A DNA stretch of 16,662 bases. Source: Bacillota bacterium. Lineage in GTDB: Bacteria > Bacillota_E > Symbiobacteriia > Symbiobacteriales > Symbiobacteriaceae. Below, one piece after another: positions 7,294-15,383 of the stretch. The translations under genes were made by a program, and so were the position numbers. Under the pieces are notes generated by a model that was given only the letters and a program-made list of their open reading frames with translations, did no database searches and was not told where the DNA came from. The DNA lies in assembly GCA_003242675.1 (NCBI GenBank), contig QGVE01000052.1:1-16662 (forward strand), in the 5' to 3' direction. Position 1 is the first letter of the stretch, and each line of letters begins with the position of its first letter.

Positions 7294-7703
7294 GGGCGTA
7301 CCTCCCCGTGACCCGGCAGGTCGGCGGGGGCGAACGCCCCGGGCAGCAGCTCGCGCACCGAGGTCACCCACGTGTCGCCCTTGAGGTTGGTCAGGATGAC
7401 CCGGGCGTCGGGCCCGAACTCGCTCATCACCTGGCGGCAGGCGCCGCAGGGGCTGCAGGGCCCGTCGGTGTCGGCGATGACGGCAATCGCCGTGAAGCGC
7501 CGCCGGCCCTCGCTGACCATCTTGAAGATCGCGGTCCGCTCGGCGCAGTTGGTCAGCCCGAAGCTGGCGTTCTCGATGTTGCAGCCGGTGTAGAGCGTGC
7601 CGTCTTCGGCCAGCACCGCGGCCCCCACCGGGAAGCGCGAGTAGGGCACGTAGGCCCGGTCGCGCGCCTCACGGGCGGCGGCGATCAGTTCGGCATCGGT
7701 CAT
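7290..7703 (-). CDS. cdd: Cytidine deaminase
   Basis: A 137-residue homotetrameric-type cytidine deaminase, converting cytidine and deoxycytidine to the uridine forms in pyrimidine salvage. The zinc site matches the small Bacillus type: C53 and E55 in TNCAERTA (C-A-E rather than H-A-E), with C86 and C89 in PCSPCGAC. E55 is the proton shuttle. CNIENASFG at 41-49 is the nucleoside-binding segment. The ATG at 7701-7703 lies 14 bp after dgkA, and the ribosome site GAGGAGGGA overlaps the dgkA TGA. The gene then overlaps era by four bases. Its position between dgkA and era is conserved in Firmicutes. Confidence 0.96.
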   Translation of the reverse strand: MTDAELIAAAREARDRAYVPYSRFPVGAAVLAEDGTLYTGCNIENASFGLTNCAERTAIFKMVSEGRRRFTAIAVIADTDGPCSPCGACRQVMSEFGPDARVILTNLKGDTWVTSVRELLPGAFAPADLPGHGEVRP

Positions 7704-7717
7704 GGGCAGATCCCTCC

Positions 7718-8203
7718 TCAAGGCTCGTGCCGGGCACCCCCGAAGAGGCCCAGCAGCCCGGCTATGGCCGGCGGCAGGAGCCACAGCGGCCGGCGGAGCA
7801 GGAAGCCGAGCACCGCCTGCACGCTCTCGGCCAGTTCCCGCCGCACCGCGAAGAGGAGCACCGCCGCGCCGACGGCATGCAGCGCGGCGAGCAGTACGGC
7901 GCCGGCGGCCACCTCCTTCGCCGCCCCGGCCAGCGCGCTGGGACGGGTGCCGGCGGCGAGGTCCACCACCCGCTCCACCGCCGTGTTCACCAGCTCGGCG
8001 AGCAGCACCAGCGCCACCGTGACCAGCAGGTAGGCCACTTCCCAATCCGCCAGGCCCACCGCGCAGGCGGCCACGGCCGCGCAGGTTCCGGCAAACACGT
8101 GGAAGCGCAGGTTCGGCTCTTCCCGGTACGCCCGCACCAGCCCCCGGCCCGCATCGCGAAAGCGCGGGAGGAGCGCGGCGTGCCGGTAAGGCCGGCCGCT
8201 CAT
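7718..8203 (-). CDS. dgkA: Diacylglycerol/undecaprenol kinase family membrane protein
   Basis: A 161-residue integral membrane kinase of the DgkA family. In Gram-positives this gene usually encodes undecaprenol kinase, which regenerates the wall lipid carrier phosphate. The family core is recognisable: EEPNLRFH at 28-35, ELVNTAVERVVD at 70-81, and AKEVAAGAVLL at 95-105. The residue after the lysine is Glu where Asp is usual. Hydrophobic segments lie at about 36-56, 57-70 and 98-120. The protein is longer than the typical 120-135 residues because it has a further hydrophobic segment at about 138-156. Its ATG overlaps the ybeY stop as ATGA and has only a weak ribosome site, suggesting translational coupling. 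Confidence 0.9.
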   Translation of the reverse strand: MSGRPYRHAALLPRFRDAGRGLVRAYREEPNLRFHVFAGTCAAVAACAVGLADWEVAYLLVTVALVLLAELVNTAVERVVDLAAGTRPSALAGAAKEVAAGAVLLAALHAVGAAVLLFAVRRELAESVQAVLGFLLRRPLWLLPPAIAGLLGLFGGARHEP

Positions 8204-8670
8204 CGGCTCAGCCCCAGTCCCGCCAAGATCTCCTCCGTCTTGGCCATCATCGCCGCCTCATCTTCCGGGGTCTGGTGGTCCCAGCCCAGCAGGTGGAGCA
8301 TGCCGTGCGCCGTGAGAAACCCCAGCTCGCGCTCGAACGAATGGCCGTACTCGGCCGCCTGGCTCACGCATCGCTCCACCGAGATGACGATGTCGCCCAG
8401 GGGCAGGGGCTCCCCCTCGGGCAGGTCGCCCATTTCCTCCCCTTCCAGCTGCGAGAAGGAGAGCACGTCGGTCGGGCTGGCCAGGCCCCGGTGATCGCGG
8501 TTCAGGTCGGTGATGGTTTCGTCGTCCACCAGGGTGATGGACACGGAGACATTCGTGCCGAGCCGGGCCCCGGCCAGCTGCAGGGCCCGCTCGGCGACCC
8601 GCCGGATCAGCTCCTCATGCTCCGCGGTCAGCTCCACCGTCTCCTGCTCGTTGTTCACCCAGATCTCCAT
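8200..8670 (-). CDS. ybeY: Endoribonuclease YbeY (16S rRNA 3' maturation)
   Basis: A 156-residue zinc metalloprotein of the YbeY/UPF0054 family, an endoribonuclease in 16S rRNA 3'-end maturation and ribosome quality control. The signature H-x3-H-x5-H is present as HGMLHLLGWDH with H122, H126 and H132. The preceding SPTDVLSF at 65-72 and LGDIVIS at 91-97 are also typical. The ATG at 8668-8670 follows a perfect GAGGAGG, so this start is firm even though it places the first 56 bases inside the 3' end of pgpH. The neighbours PhoH and Era act in the same RNA pathways. Confidence 0.96.
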   Translation of the reverse strand: MEIWVNNEQETVELTAEHEELIRRVAERALQLAGARLGTNVSVSITLVDDETITDLNRDHRGLASPTDVLSFSQLEGEEMGDLPEGEPLPLGDIVISVERCVSQAAEYGHSFERELGFLTAHGMLHLLGWDHQTPEDEAAMMAKTEEILAGLGLSR

Positions 8671-10873
8671 TCGTTTCCGCCTCCTCTGCGCCGTCCTCCC
8701 CTTCAGGCGCTTCCTCCTGCCCCGCGCCTTCCTGCGCCTGCCCGGCGCCGCTCACCGGCTTCTGCTGCGCGGGGTAGTCGATGCGGGCGTGGTGCACACC
8801 GCTCAGCACTTTGACGAACACCCGGGCGATGGTGTCCAGGTCCTTCAGGGTCAGGTCGCAGTTGTCCAGCTGCCCCTGCTGGAGCCGGTCGTTGATGATC
8901 TTGCGCACCTGCTGCTCGATCTGCTCCGGGGAGAGCTCCCCCCGCTGGCGCATCGCCCGGACCGAGGCTTCGCACCCGTCCGCCAGCATGCAGATCGCCG
9001 TCTCCCGGCTGCGGGGCTTGGGGCCCTCGTAGCGGAAGTCCTTCTCCAGCACGTACTCGGACTGGCTGTTTTGCGACGCCATGTGGTAGAAGTAGCTGAC
9101 CAGCATGGTGCCGTGGTGTTCGGGGATGAAGTCGATGATCTCCTGGGGCAGGCCGGCCTCCCGGGCCAGCTCCACGCCTTCCTTCACGTGGCTGGTGATG
9201 ATCATCGCGGACAGGCTCGGCGGCAGCTTGTCGTGGGGGTTCTCGCCGCCGAACTGGTTCTCCACGAAGAAGGCGGGCCGCTTGATCTTGCCGATGTCGT
9301 GGTAGTAGGCCCCGACCCGGGCCAGCACCGGGTCGGCCCCGATGGCCTCGGCGGCCGCCTCGCAGAGGTTCGCCACCAGGATGGTGTGGTGGTAGGAGCC
9401 CGGCGCCTCCACCATCAGCCGCTTCAGCAGCGGGTGGTTGGGGTTGGAGAGCTCCAGGAGCTTCAGCGGCGTGACGATGCCGAAGACCGTCTCAAACAGC
9501 GGCAGGGCGCCGGTGGCCAGGATCGCCACCAGGAGGCCGTTCACCAGGCCCAGGGCGACGTCCCGCCAAACCTGCCACTCCAGGAGCGGCGTCGACTCCA
9601 GGAGGTGCAGGGCGAGGATCGTGACGGCATTGGCGATGCCCAGAAAGAGGCCCGACCGGTACAGGTCGTTCCGGCTCTCCACCCGGGCCACGGTGTAGAC
9701 CCCCACCGCCGACCCCACGACCCCGACGGCGACGGCCCCGACGTGCGCCGAGGAGGCAAAGATGCCCAGCAGCACGGCGAGGATGACCGACTGCAGGAGC
9801 GCCACCCGGGGATCCAGCAGGATGGCGGCCAGCACGGCGTTGAGCGCAACCGGCATGAGGTAGGACGCGGACTCGCCCAGCTGCGCCGAAAAGAGGTTCA
9901 CGGCCAGGGAGAGGAAGAGCGTAATGAAACCGACCAGCCCCAGGAGCATCAGCTTGGAGTCGCGCTCCAGAAGCTCCGGCCGCCAGCGGGCGATGGAGAT
10001 GGCCATGATGACCACGACCACCAGCGCGATCAGGGCCGCACCGGCCCAGCCCTGGTAGCCGGCCTTCTGGCCCACGAGCCCGAGGGCGACGAGGGCCTCG
10101 TACTGGTCCGCGGTGATGGTCTTGCCCTTCTCGATGATCAGCTGCCCGGGCTGCCACCAGACCTCCGGGACCTCCTGCGCGGCCTTCTGGCGGAGCCAGT
10201 CGGTCTGCTCCTGGTCCTCCACCATGTTGGCCTCGATGCGGCTCTTCACCAGCTCCCGGACGAACTGGGCCAGCGCCGGGTCGGCGATCGAAAGCGTAAA
10301 CGGCTCCGCCCCGCTGTCGATGCCGGCCTTCACGCGGGCCACGTCCCGCTCGAACACGTCCTCGCCCAGGGCCGTCTGCAGCAGTCCCAGCGCCTCGTCC
10401 TCCGCGGCGGCGATCTGCGCGTCGCCGGCCGTGAGGAGGGCCTCATAGACCTCTTCGGGCAGCACCGTCAGCCGGATCCGATCGGCCAGGTTCTGCACGC
10501 GGGTCTCCAGGTCGACCTCCGACTGGCCCCGGATCCGGCGGATCTCCGTGAAGATCGCCTTCACATACCGTTCGGCGTTCTCGAGGATGGCCGGCTCCCG
10601 CTTGTACACGGGGCTGACCGCCTGCGCTGCCGCCTCCTGCTGCTCCTTGGTGCGGATCTCGTTTTTCACCGCCCGCGGCGCGGGCACGTCCCGCGGCGCC
10701 ACGTCGCCCACCTGCACGTCCAGGCGGGCGGGCACGGTCTGGTTGCCCAGGACCAGGGTCAGCAGCGCGAAGAAGAGAACCCCCCAGATCACCCTGCGGA
10801 ACCGGGAGTTCTTCCAGCGGCTCTGTCCGGTCAGGTTCTCCAGGCGTTCACGTAGCTGTTGCCATATGCGCAT
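8615..10873 (-). CDS. pgpH: 7TM-HD cyclic-di-AMP phosphodiesterase (PgpH/YqfF)
   Basis: A 752-residue membrane phosphodiesterase that hydrolyses the second messenger c-di-AMP. Domain order: one N-terminal membrane segment (about 28-43), an extracellular domain to about 272, a bundle of about seven membrane helices (about 275-460), then a cytoplasmic HD domain from about 480. Metal-site residues are visible in SYHHTI (H495/H496), YYHDIGK (H525, D526), SHVKEG (H562), PEHHGT (H586/H587) and ADGCE (D632). From about 702 the protein ends in a low-complexity Gly/Ala/Glu tail rich in acidic residues; its last 56 bases overlap ybeY. The ATG at 10871-10873 has no convincing ribosome site and lies 47 bp after phoH. 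B. subtilis YqfF is about 711 residues, so the extra length is the tail. Confidence 0.95.
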   Translation of the reverse strand: MRIWQQLRERLENLTGQSRWKNSRFRRVIWGVLFFALLTLVLGNQTVPARLDVQVGDVAPRDVPAPRAVKNEIRTKEQQEAAAQAVSPVYKREPAILENAERYVKAIFTEIRRIRGQSEVDLETRVQNLADRIRLTVLPEEVYEALLTAGDAQIAAAEDEALGLLQTALGEDVFERDVARVKAGIDSGAEPFTLSIADPALAQFVRELVKSRIEANMVEDQEQTDWLRQKAAQEVPEVWWQPGQLIIEKGKTITADQYEALVALGLVGQKAGYQGWAGAALIALVVVVIMAISIARWRPELLERDSKLMLLGLVGFITLFLSLAVNLFSAQLGESASYLMPVALNAVLAAILLDPRVALLQSVILAVLLGIFASSAHVGAVAVGVVGSAVGVYTVARVESRNDLYRSGLFLGIANAVTILALHLLESTPLLEWQVWRDVALGLVNGLLVAILATGALPLFETVFGIVTPLKLLELSNPNHPLLKRLMVEAPGSYHHTILVANLCEAAAEAIGADPVLARVGAYYHDIGKIKRPAFFVENQFGGENPHDKLPPSLSAMIITSHVKEGVELAREAGLPQEIIDFIPEHHGTMLVSYFYHMASQNSQSEYVLEKDFRYEGPKPRSRETAICMLADGCEASVRAMRQRGELSPEQIEQQVRKIINDRLQQGQLDNCDLTLKDLDTIARVFVKVLSGVHHARIDYPAQQKPVSGAGQAQEGAGQEEAPEGEDGAEEAETNGDLGEQRAGDGGADRGA

Positions 10874-10920
10874 AGATCTGACTGGGAGGGTCTGGCTCTA
10901 CCGTCCCCTTACCCCCCATC

Positions 10921-11952
10921 TCACGAGGTCTCCGACCCGTCCGGCCGACCGGCCCCGGGCCGGGGCGGGTAGGAGCCAGTCCCGCCGCCCCCTGCGGCCT
11001 CGTAGGCCTTGATGATCAGCTGAACCAGGTCGTTGCGCACGACGTCGCGCTCCGTAAGGTAATAGAAGGTGATCCCCGGAACGCCGCGCAGGACGCGCTG
11101 GACGTCCACCAGCCCGGACCGGGTGCCTTCGGGCAGGTCGATCTGCGTGATGTCGCCGGTCACGACGACCTTCGACCCGAAGCCCATGCGGGTCAGGAAC
11201 ATCTTCATCTGCTCCGGGGTGGTGTTCTGCGCCTCATCCAGGATGATGAACGAGTCGTCCAGCGTCCGCCCCCGCATGAACGCGAGCGGGGCCACCTCGA
11301 TGACCCCGCGTTCCATCAGCCGCTCAAACGTCTCCGAACCCATGATGTCGAACAGGGCATCGTAGAGCGGACGCAGATAGGGGTCCACCTTCTGCTGCAT
11401 GTCGCCCGGGAGGAAGCCCAGCTTCTCGCCGGCTTCCACGGCGGGTCGGGTCAGGATGATGCGGGCGACCTCCTTCGCCTTCAGGGCGGCCACCGCGACG
11501 GCCATCGCCAGGTAGGTCTTGCCCGTTCCGGCAGGCCCGATGCCAAATGTTACGCCACTGCGCCGGATCGCGTCAACGTATTCCTTCTGCCCGATCGTCT
11601 TGGGCCGGATCTGCTTGCCGCGGTAGGTCGTGACGATCACATCGGTCAGGGCTTCCGCCAGGGGTTCCTCGACCCCCTCCCGGGCCAGCCGCACGGCGTA
11701 GCGCACGTCGCGCTCGGTCACCCGCCCGCCGCGCTCCTGGATGGCCGTCAGCCGGTTGAAGAGCCGGACGACCCGGCCGACCTCGTCCTCCTGCCCCCGG
11801 ATGATGACCTCGTTGCCCCGGGGCACGATGGTCACATCAAAGCCCTGTTCGATGAAGCGCAGGTGCGAGTCGTTCAACCCGAATAGCTCGCGCGCGCGGT
11901 CATTGTCAGCAATCAGTATTCTTCTCTCCTGGGTCTCATCCAACCCGGTCAC
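10921..11952 (-). CDS. phoH: PhoH family ATPase (PhoH/YqfE type)
   Basis: A 343-residue PhoH-like cytoplasmic ATPase linked to RNA metabolism. An N-terminal KH-like region (about 30-75) precedes the ATPase core. Walker A is GPAGTGKT at 139-146 and Walker B is FIILDEAQN at 235-243; RTLDDSF and VTGDITQIDLP are further family signatures. The last 25 residues are a Gly/Pro-rich tail. The start is a GTG at 11950-11952 that overlaps the yqfD stop (GTGA), with no strong ribosome site nearby, so translation probably depends on re-initiation after yqfD. It stands next to ybeY and pgpH as in other Firmicutes. Confidence 0.95.
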   Translation of the reverse strand: MTGLDETQERRILIADNDRARELFGLNDSHLRFIEQGFDVTIVPRGNEVIIRGQEDEVGRVVRLFNRLTAIQERGGRVTERDVRYAVRLAREGVEEPLAEALTDVIVTTYRGKQIRPKTIGQKEYVDAIRRSGVTFGIGPAGTGKTYLAMAVAVAALKAKEVARIILTRPAVEAGEKLGFLPGDMQQKVDPYLRPLYDALFDIMGSETFERLMERGVIEVAPLAFMRGRTLDDSFIILDEAQNTTPEQMKMFLTRMGFGSKVVVTGDITQIDLPEGTRSGLVDVQRVLRGVPGITFYYLTERDVVRNDLVQLIIKAYEAAGGGGTGSYPPRPGAGRPDGSETS

Positions 11953-13202
11953 CTGCCCGTGGTCAACATCGGCCCCTCCAGAGGGGCGGATACCTCCTCC
12001 AGCGTCTCGACCGTGACCAGAATGCCCACGTAACCGCCTTCCTGCTGCACCACTTCTGCCGTGAGCGGCTCCACCACGCGGTCGCGCGGCCCCAGGATCC
12101 AGGCGAGCCGCCGCTCCATGGCGGCCAGCGCCCGCTCCTTCAGCACCTCCAGCGGCACGGGCTCCGCCCGTGTCGAGACCTCCAGGGCCTCACGAATCAC
12201 GATTTCGACAGGTGGGGACCAATTCCTCCACTGGCCCGGGGTGAGGGTCCGGGTGGTCACCTCGTACTCGGCAAACGGCACCGGGCCGCGCCCGCGAAGT
12301 ATTATGGACCGGCCGTTCCAGTTCAAAACCCACTGCACGTGCCGCCGCCCCGTCGGCTCCTTCACCTGCTCCACCGCCGGGTATTCATAATACTGGCGAT
12401 AGGCCACCCGCGCCCGCACCGTCGCCTGGGCGACGACCGTGCGCGCCAGGTCCGCGCGCGGGGGCAGGGGCATGCCGGGGAGGACGAGAGGCCGCCCGCC
12501 GGCCCAGTAGCGCAGGGCGCACTCCACCAGCATGTCCCCGGGCTGGACCAGGTCCCCCTTCTTCACCAGGGGCTCCCCCTGGAAGGGGATCACCTGCTCC
12601 ACCACCCCGGCCTTGCGGGCGACCAGGTGAACGCAGAGCGCCTGGTCCGGGGGCTTCACCGCGCCCTTCTCGACGACCTCGATCACCGCGCGGGTGCCGT
12701 CCACCCGCACCACCGCCCAGGAGAGCTCCTCCACCCGGGACTTCAGGTGCTGGGTGACGTGGTTCACGTCGACGCGCGCTTTCCAGGCCCCCTTCCGCAG
12801 CCCGGCCTCCGCCGCCGCGGCCAGGACCGCGCGCGGGTCCAGGTAGCCGGGGCCGTTGATCCGCACGTCCACCACCCAGATGTGGCTTCCGGCCCAGATC
12901 AGCACAGCCAGGCTGCCTGCGGCACCGGCCAGAAGGAAGGGGCGCCTCCGCAGGCGCCGGATCAGGAAGGGCAGGCCCTCGCGCTCGCGGATGCGAACGC
13001 GGCACCGGGCGGCACGGGCGATGGGGCGCAGCCGGAAGAAGTCCGCCAGCATCATTGTAGCATCCAGCCGCTCCGGCGTACGGCGCAGGTCCCACAGCAG
13101 AATGCCCTCCTCCAGGCAGCGGTTGAGGAACCGCTCGCTGTCCCCGCCGGTGACATCGACGCGCAGCGTGCCCAGGAGGTAGCGAACCAGGCGGCGCAGC
13201 AT
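11949..13202 (-). CDS. yqfD: Sporulation protein YqfD
   Basis: A 417-residue membrane protein of the YqfD family, found in endospore formers. A cytoplasmic N-terminal part of about 85 residues, basic near its end (IRRLRRRP), is followed by one membrane segment at about 88-110. A POTRA-like segment comes next (VDVRINGPGYLDPRAVLAAA onward), as in the family. The remainder (about 185-417) would be outside the cytoplasm. Molecular function is not established. The ATG at 13200-13202 is one base after the yqfC stop and is preceded by AGGAGG. In B. subtilis this gene belongs to the sigma-E mother-cell programme; the same is possible here. Confidence 0.92.
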   Translation of the reverse strand: MLRRLVRYLLGTLRVDVTGGDSERFLNRCLEEGILLWDLRRTPERLDATMMLADFFRLRPIARAARCRVRIREREGLPFLIRRLRRRPFLLAGAAGSLAVLIWAGSHIWVVDVRINGPGYLDPRAVLAAAAEAGLRKGAWKARVDVNHVTQHLKSRVEELSWAVVRVDGTRAVIEVVEKGAVKPPDQALCVHLVARKAGVVEQVIPFQGEPLVKKGDLVQPGDMLVECALRYWAGGRPLVLPGMPLPPRADLARTVVAQATVRARVAYRQYYEYPAVEQVKEPTGRRHVQWVLNWNGRSIILRGRGPVPFAEYEVTTRTLTPGQWRNWSPPVEIVIREALEVSTRAEPVPLEVLKERALAAMERRLAWILGPRDRVVEPLTAEVVQQEGGYVGILVTVETLEEVSAPLEGPMLTTGR

Positions 13203-13203
13203 C

Positions 13204-13500
13204 CTACGCCCCGCCTCCTTCCGCCGGTGCCTGGCGGAGCCCGTCGATCCGCCCGCGGATAACCACCTGCTCCGGGGACAGGAAGCCGATGCGCAGGTCC
13301 GCGCCGTCGACGGTCATCTTCCCATCCGGCAGCCGCAGCACCACCCGCTCCGGCCGGTACTCCAGCAGCCCCCGGTGATTTTCCACCACCAGCTCCATGC
13401 TGCCGATCAGGACCGCCCGCGGCACGTCCAGCACCGCGTCGCCCGGAAGCTCGAGAAGGGAGACCAGCCGCTCCCCCAGGCTTCTCCGCCGCTGCTGCAC
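13204..13500 (-). CDS. yqfC: Sporulation protein YqfC
   Basis: A 98-residue YabP/YqfC-family sporulation protein, first gene of the operon. I place the start at the GTG 13498-13500, not the GTG at 13534-13536 that opens the longest frame. The inner GTG has a very strong ribosome site (AGGGAGGGG) seven bases upstream, and it gives the family's usual length of about 95 residues, beginning MQQRRRSLGERL. The core LPGDAVLDVPRAVLIG followed by VENHRGLLEY is typical of the family. It probably acts with YqfD in the mother cell, but its biochemical role is unknown. Confidence 0.9.
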   Translation of the reverse strand: MQQRRRSLGERLVSLLELPGDAVLDVPRAVLIGSMELVVENHRGLLEYRPERVVLRLPDGKMTVDGADLRIGFLSPEQVVIRGRIDGLRQAPAEGGGA

Positions 13501-13540
13501 GGAACCGCCCCCCTCCCTGTGCGATGGCCCGTCCACTGGG

Positions 13541-13548
13541 AAGGTATG
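13541..13548 (-). promoter_or_regulatory. Possible sigma-E type -10 element for the yqfC operon
   Basis: The minus strand reads CATACCTT here, close to the sporulation sigma-E -10 consensus CATACAnT, about 40 bp before the chosen yqfC start. The position where a -35 box should lie (TCTAGCA) is a poor match, so this is suggestive only. Housekeeping genes era and ybeY further down would need another promoter if this were the only one. Confidence 0.25.
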
Positions 13549-13675
13549 CGGGGCAGGGGGGATGCTAGAAGTAGCGGGAATCCCGGGCGGCGCGACCTGC
13601 GGTCAGGCACCGGCGTCTCACAGGCGAGGTGGGCAGCGTCGCCAGCCGCACCGCCCACAGAAGGGAGGCCGACCC

Positions 13676-15283
13676 GTGACCCTGCCGAAACCGGCCAGGC
13701 TCCTCCTGGCCGCGCTGATCCTCCTGTCCGCGTGCAGCCGCGGCCCTGCGCCGGGCGCCGGCCCCGGCGACCCGCCCCGGGGCGCGGGCGCCGGCGTGGA
13801 CAGGGACCCGACAGCCCTGGTGCTCGCCGCACCGGAGGGCCTGCTGCTGCCGGTTCTGGAAGGCGTCCACGTGCTGTACACGCCCGAACCGGCTGCGGCG
13901 CTCATGCGGGGCGAGGCGGACGCGGCCGTGATGAGCGGCGACCCGCCCCCGACGCTCACCGCGCTCCCGCTCCGGACCGTGGAGCGCGTCATCCTGCAGG
14001 GCTGGCTGGACGAACCCCTGTCGCTGACCCTTGCCGAAGCCGAGGCCCTGCTGCCTGCGCTCGGCCCGCCGGGCGAGCCCGGTCGCGGCGCGCTCGCCGC
14101 GGGGCGGCTCGCGGACCTGCGGCCCGGCTGGCGGGCGGTGCCGGTGGACGGCGTCACCCCCACGCCCCAGAGCGTGCGGTCGGGGGAGTACCCTCTGGCC
14201 GAGCGGCTGCTGCTGGCCTACCGGCCGGAGGATGCGGAGCGCGTCGCACCGCTCGGGGCCGCGCTGCGGGAAGCGCTGAGCGGCAGCGGGGCCGGCGAGG
14301 GCCCGGACGGCGCCGGGGCGGAGGCCCTGCACGACTGGGTCTCCCTCTCCGTCGTCGGCGACATCATGCTGGCCCGGGGCGTGGCGCGGGCCATGGGCGA
14401 AAACGGCACGCTCTACCCCATCGAGCGGGTGCGGGATCACCTCGCCGCCGCGGACCTGGCCTTCGCCAACCTGGAGTCGCCCATTGGCCTAAAGGGCAGA
14501 CCCCTCCCCGGCAAGCAGATCTGGTTCCGGGCAGAGCCGCAGGCCGTGGAGGTGCTGCAGGCGGCGGGGCTGGACGGGGTGACCGTGGCCAACAACCACA
14601 TCCTGGACTACGACGAGGAGAACTTCCTGGAGACGCTGGACCTCCTCGCCGAGGCCGGCATCCCGTGGACGGGCGGCGGCCGGAACCTGGCGGAGGCGCG
14701 CCGGCCGCTGGTGCTGGAGGCCCGGGGCGTCCGCATCGCCTTCCTGGGCTACAGCGAGTTCGCCGACCTCTTCTTCGACTGGGACTACCCCCGCAGCTTC
14801 GCCGCCACGGAGGACCGGCCGGGCGTGGCCGGCATCCGGGAGGACTGGCTGGCCGAGGACATCCGGGCCGCCCGGGAGGTGGCGGACGTGGTCGCCGTCG
14901 CGCTCCACTGGGGGGTGGAGTTCAGCAACTACCCGACGGAGGAGCAGCGCCGGCTCGCCCGCTACATCGTGGACCAGGGGGCCGACCTGGTGCTGGGCAG
15001 CCACCCCCACGCCATCCAGGGCTTCGAGGTATACAACGGCGGGTTCATCGCCTACAGCCTGGGCAACTTCATCATGGACCGGCAGGACACCGACCTCGCC
15101 CGGGAGTCGATGATCCTCGACTTCCTGATCGGCCCGGACGGGGTGAAGCAGGTCGCGGTTCACCCGGTCTGGATCCAGGCCGAACAGCCCTACCTGCTAG
15201 AGGGCGCGGAGGCCGCCTCACTGCGGGAGAAGATGCGGGAGATCTCGGGCTGGTCGCAACTCTCCAGTGGTCGACCGAACTAG
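13676..15283 (+). CDS. CapA-family lipoprotein with an extra N-terminal, binding-protein-like domain
   Basis: A 535-residue predicted lipoprotein: signal MTLPKPARLLLAALILLSAC with a good lipobox (LSAC, cysteine 20). A Gly/Pro-rich linker runs to about 43. Residues about 45-205 form a separate domain. Near its end, TPTPQSVRSGEYPL resembles the 'sGeYPl' segment of phosphate-binding-like periplasmic proteins. Residues about 222-500 are a CapA/PgsA-type metallophosphatase-like domain with intact motifs: VVGDIM (226-231), NLESP (265-269), ANNHILDY (305-312), HWGVE (411-415), GSHPH (441-445), SLGNF (461-465). CapA relatives act in polyglutamate or surface polymer formation; no pgsBC-like genes are in view. 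The GTG at 13676 has GGGAGG upstream and opens the signal peptide, so a longer frame from 13397 is rejected. Confidence 0.88.
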   Translation: MTLPKPARLLLAALILLSACSRGPAPGAGPGDPPRGAGAGVDRDPTALVLAAPEGLLLPVLEGVHVLYTPEPAAALMRGEADAAVMSGDPPPTLTALPLRTVERVILQGWLDEPLSLTLAEAEALLPALGPPGEPGRGALAAGRLADLRPGWRAVPVDGVTPTPQSVRSGEYPLAERLLLAYRPEDAERVAPLGAALREALSGSGAGEGPDGAGAEALHDWVSLSVVGDIMLARGVARAMGENGTLYPIERVRDHLAAADLAFANLESPIGLKGRPLPGKQIWFRAEPQAVEVLQAAGLDGVTVANNHILDYDEENFLETLDLLAEAGIPWTGGGRNLAEARRPLVLEARGVRIAFLGYSEFADLFFDWDYPRSFAATEDRPGVAGIREDWLAEDIRAAREVADVVAVALHWGVEFSNYPTEEQRRLARYIVDQGADLVLGSHPHAIQGFEVYNGGFIAYSLGNFIMDRQDTDLARESMILDFLIGPDGVKQVAVHPVWIQAEQPYLLEGAEAASLREKMREISGWSQLSSGRPN

Positions 15284-15343
15284 CTGATGTCCGTCGGGCT
15301 GGCCGAGGTGATGGCGGCCCTGGCGCGCAGGCCGTGTAGAGTG

Positions 15344-15382
15344 ATGCGACGGAGGCGGTGCAGCCGCCTCCGTCGCATGTTT
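15344..15382 (+). terminator. Hairpin terminator between capA-like gene and lysS
   Basis: A perfect 15-bp stem (ATGCGACGGAGGCGG at 15344-15358 with 15364-15378) closes the loop TGCAG and is followed on the plus strand by GTTTG. It begins 60 bp after the capA-like stop and ends just before the lysS stop at 15384-15386, so it separates convergent genes and could act on both. The minus side lacks a T-run. Confidence 0.75.
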
Positions 15383-15383
15383 G

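Noticed and set aside
8510..10855. 781-codon open frame on the plus strand opposite pgpH
   Set aside because: It is antisense to a gene with intact PgpH motifs and encodes His/Gln/Arg/Leu-rich text typical of the complement of GC-rich coding DNA. It has no recognisable domain.
13397..13675. N-terminal extension of the CapA-like protein
   Set aside because: The extension is Arg/Ser/Pro-rich, overlaps yqfC, and would bury a good lipoprotein signal peptide. The GTG at 13676 has its own ribosome site.
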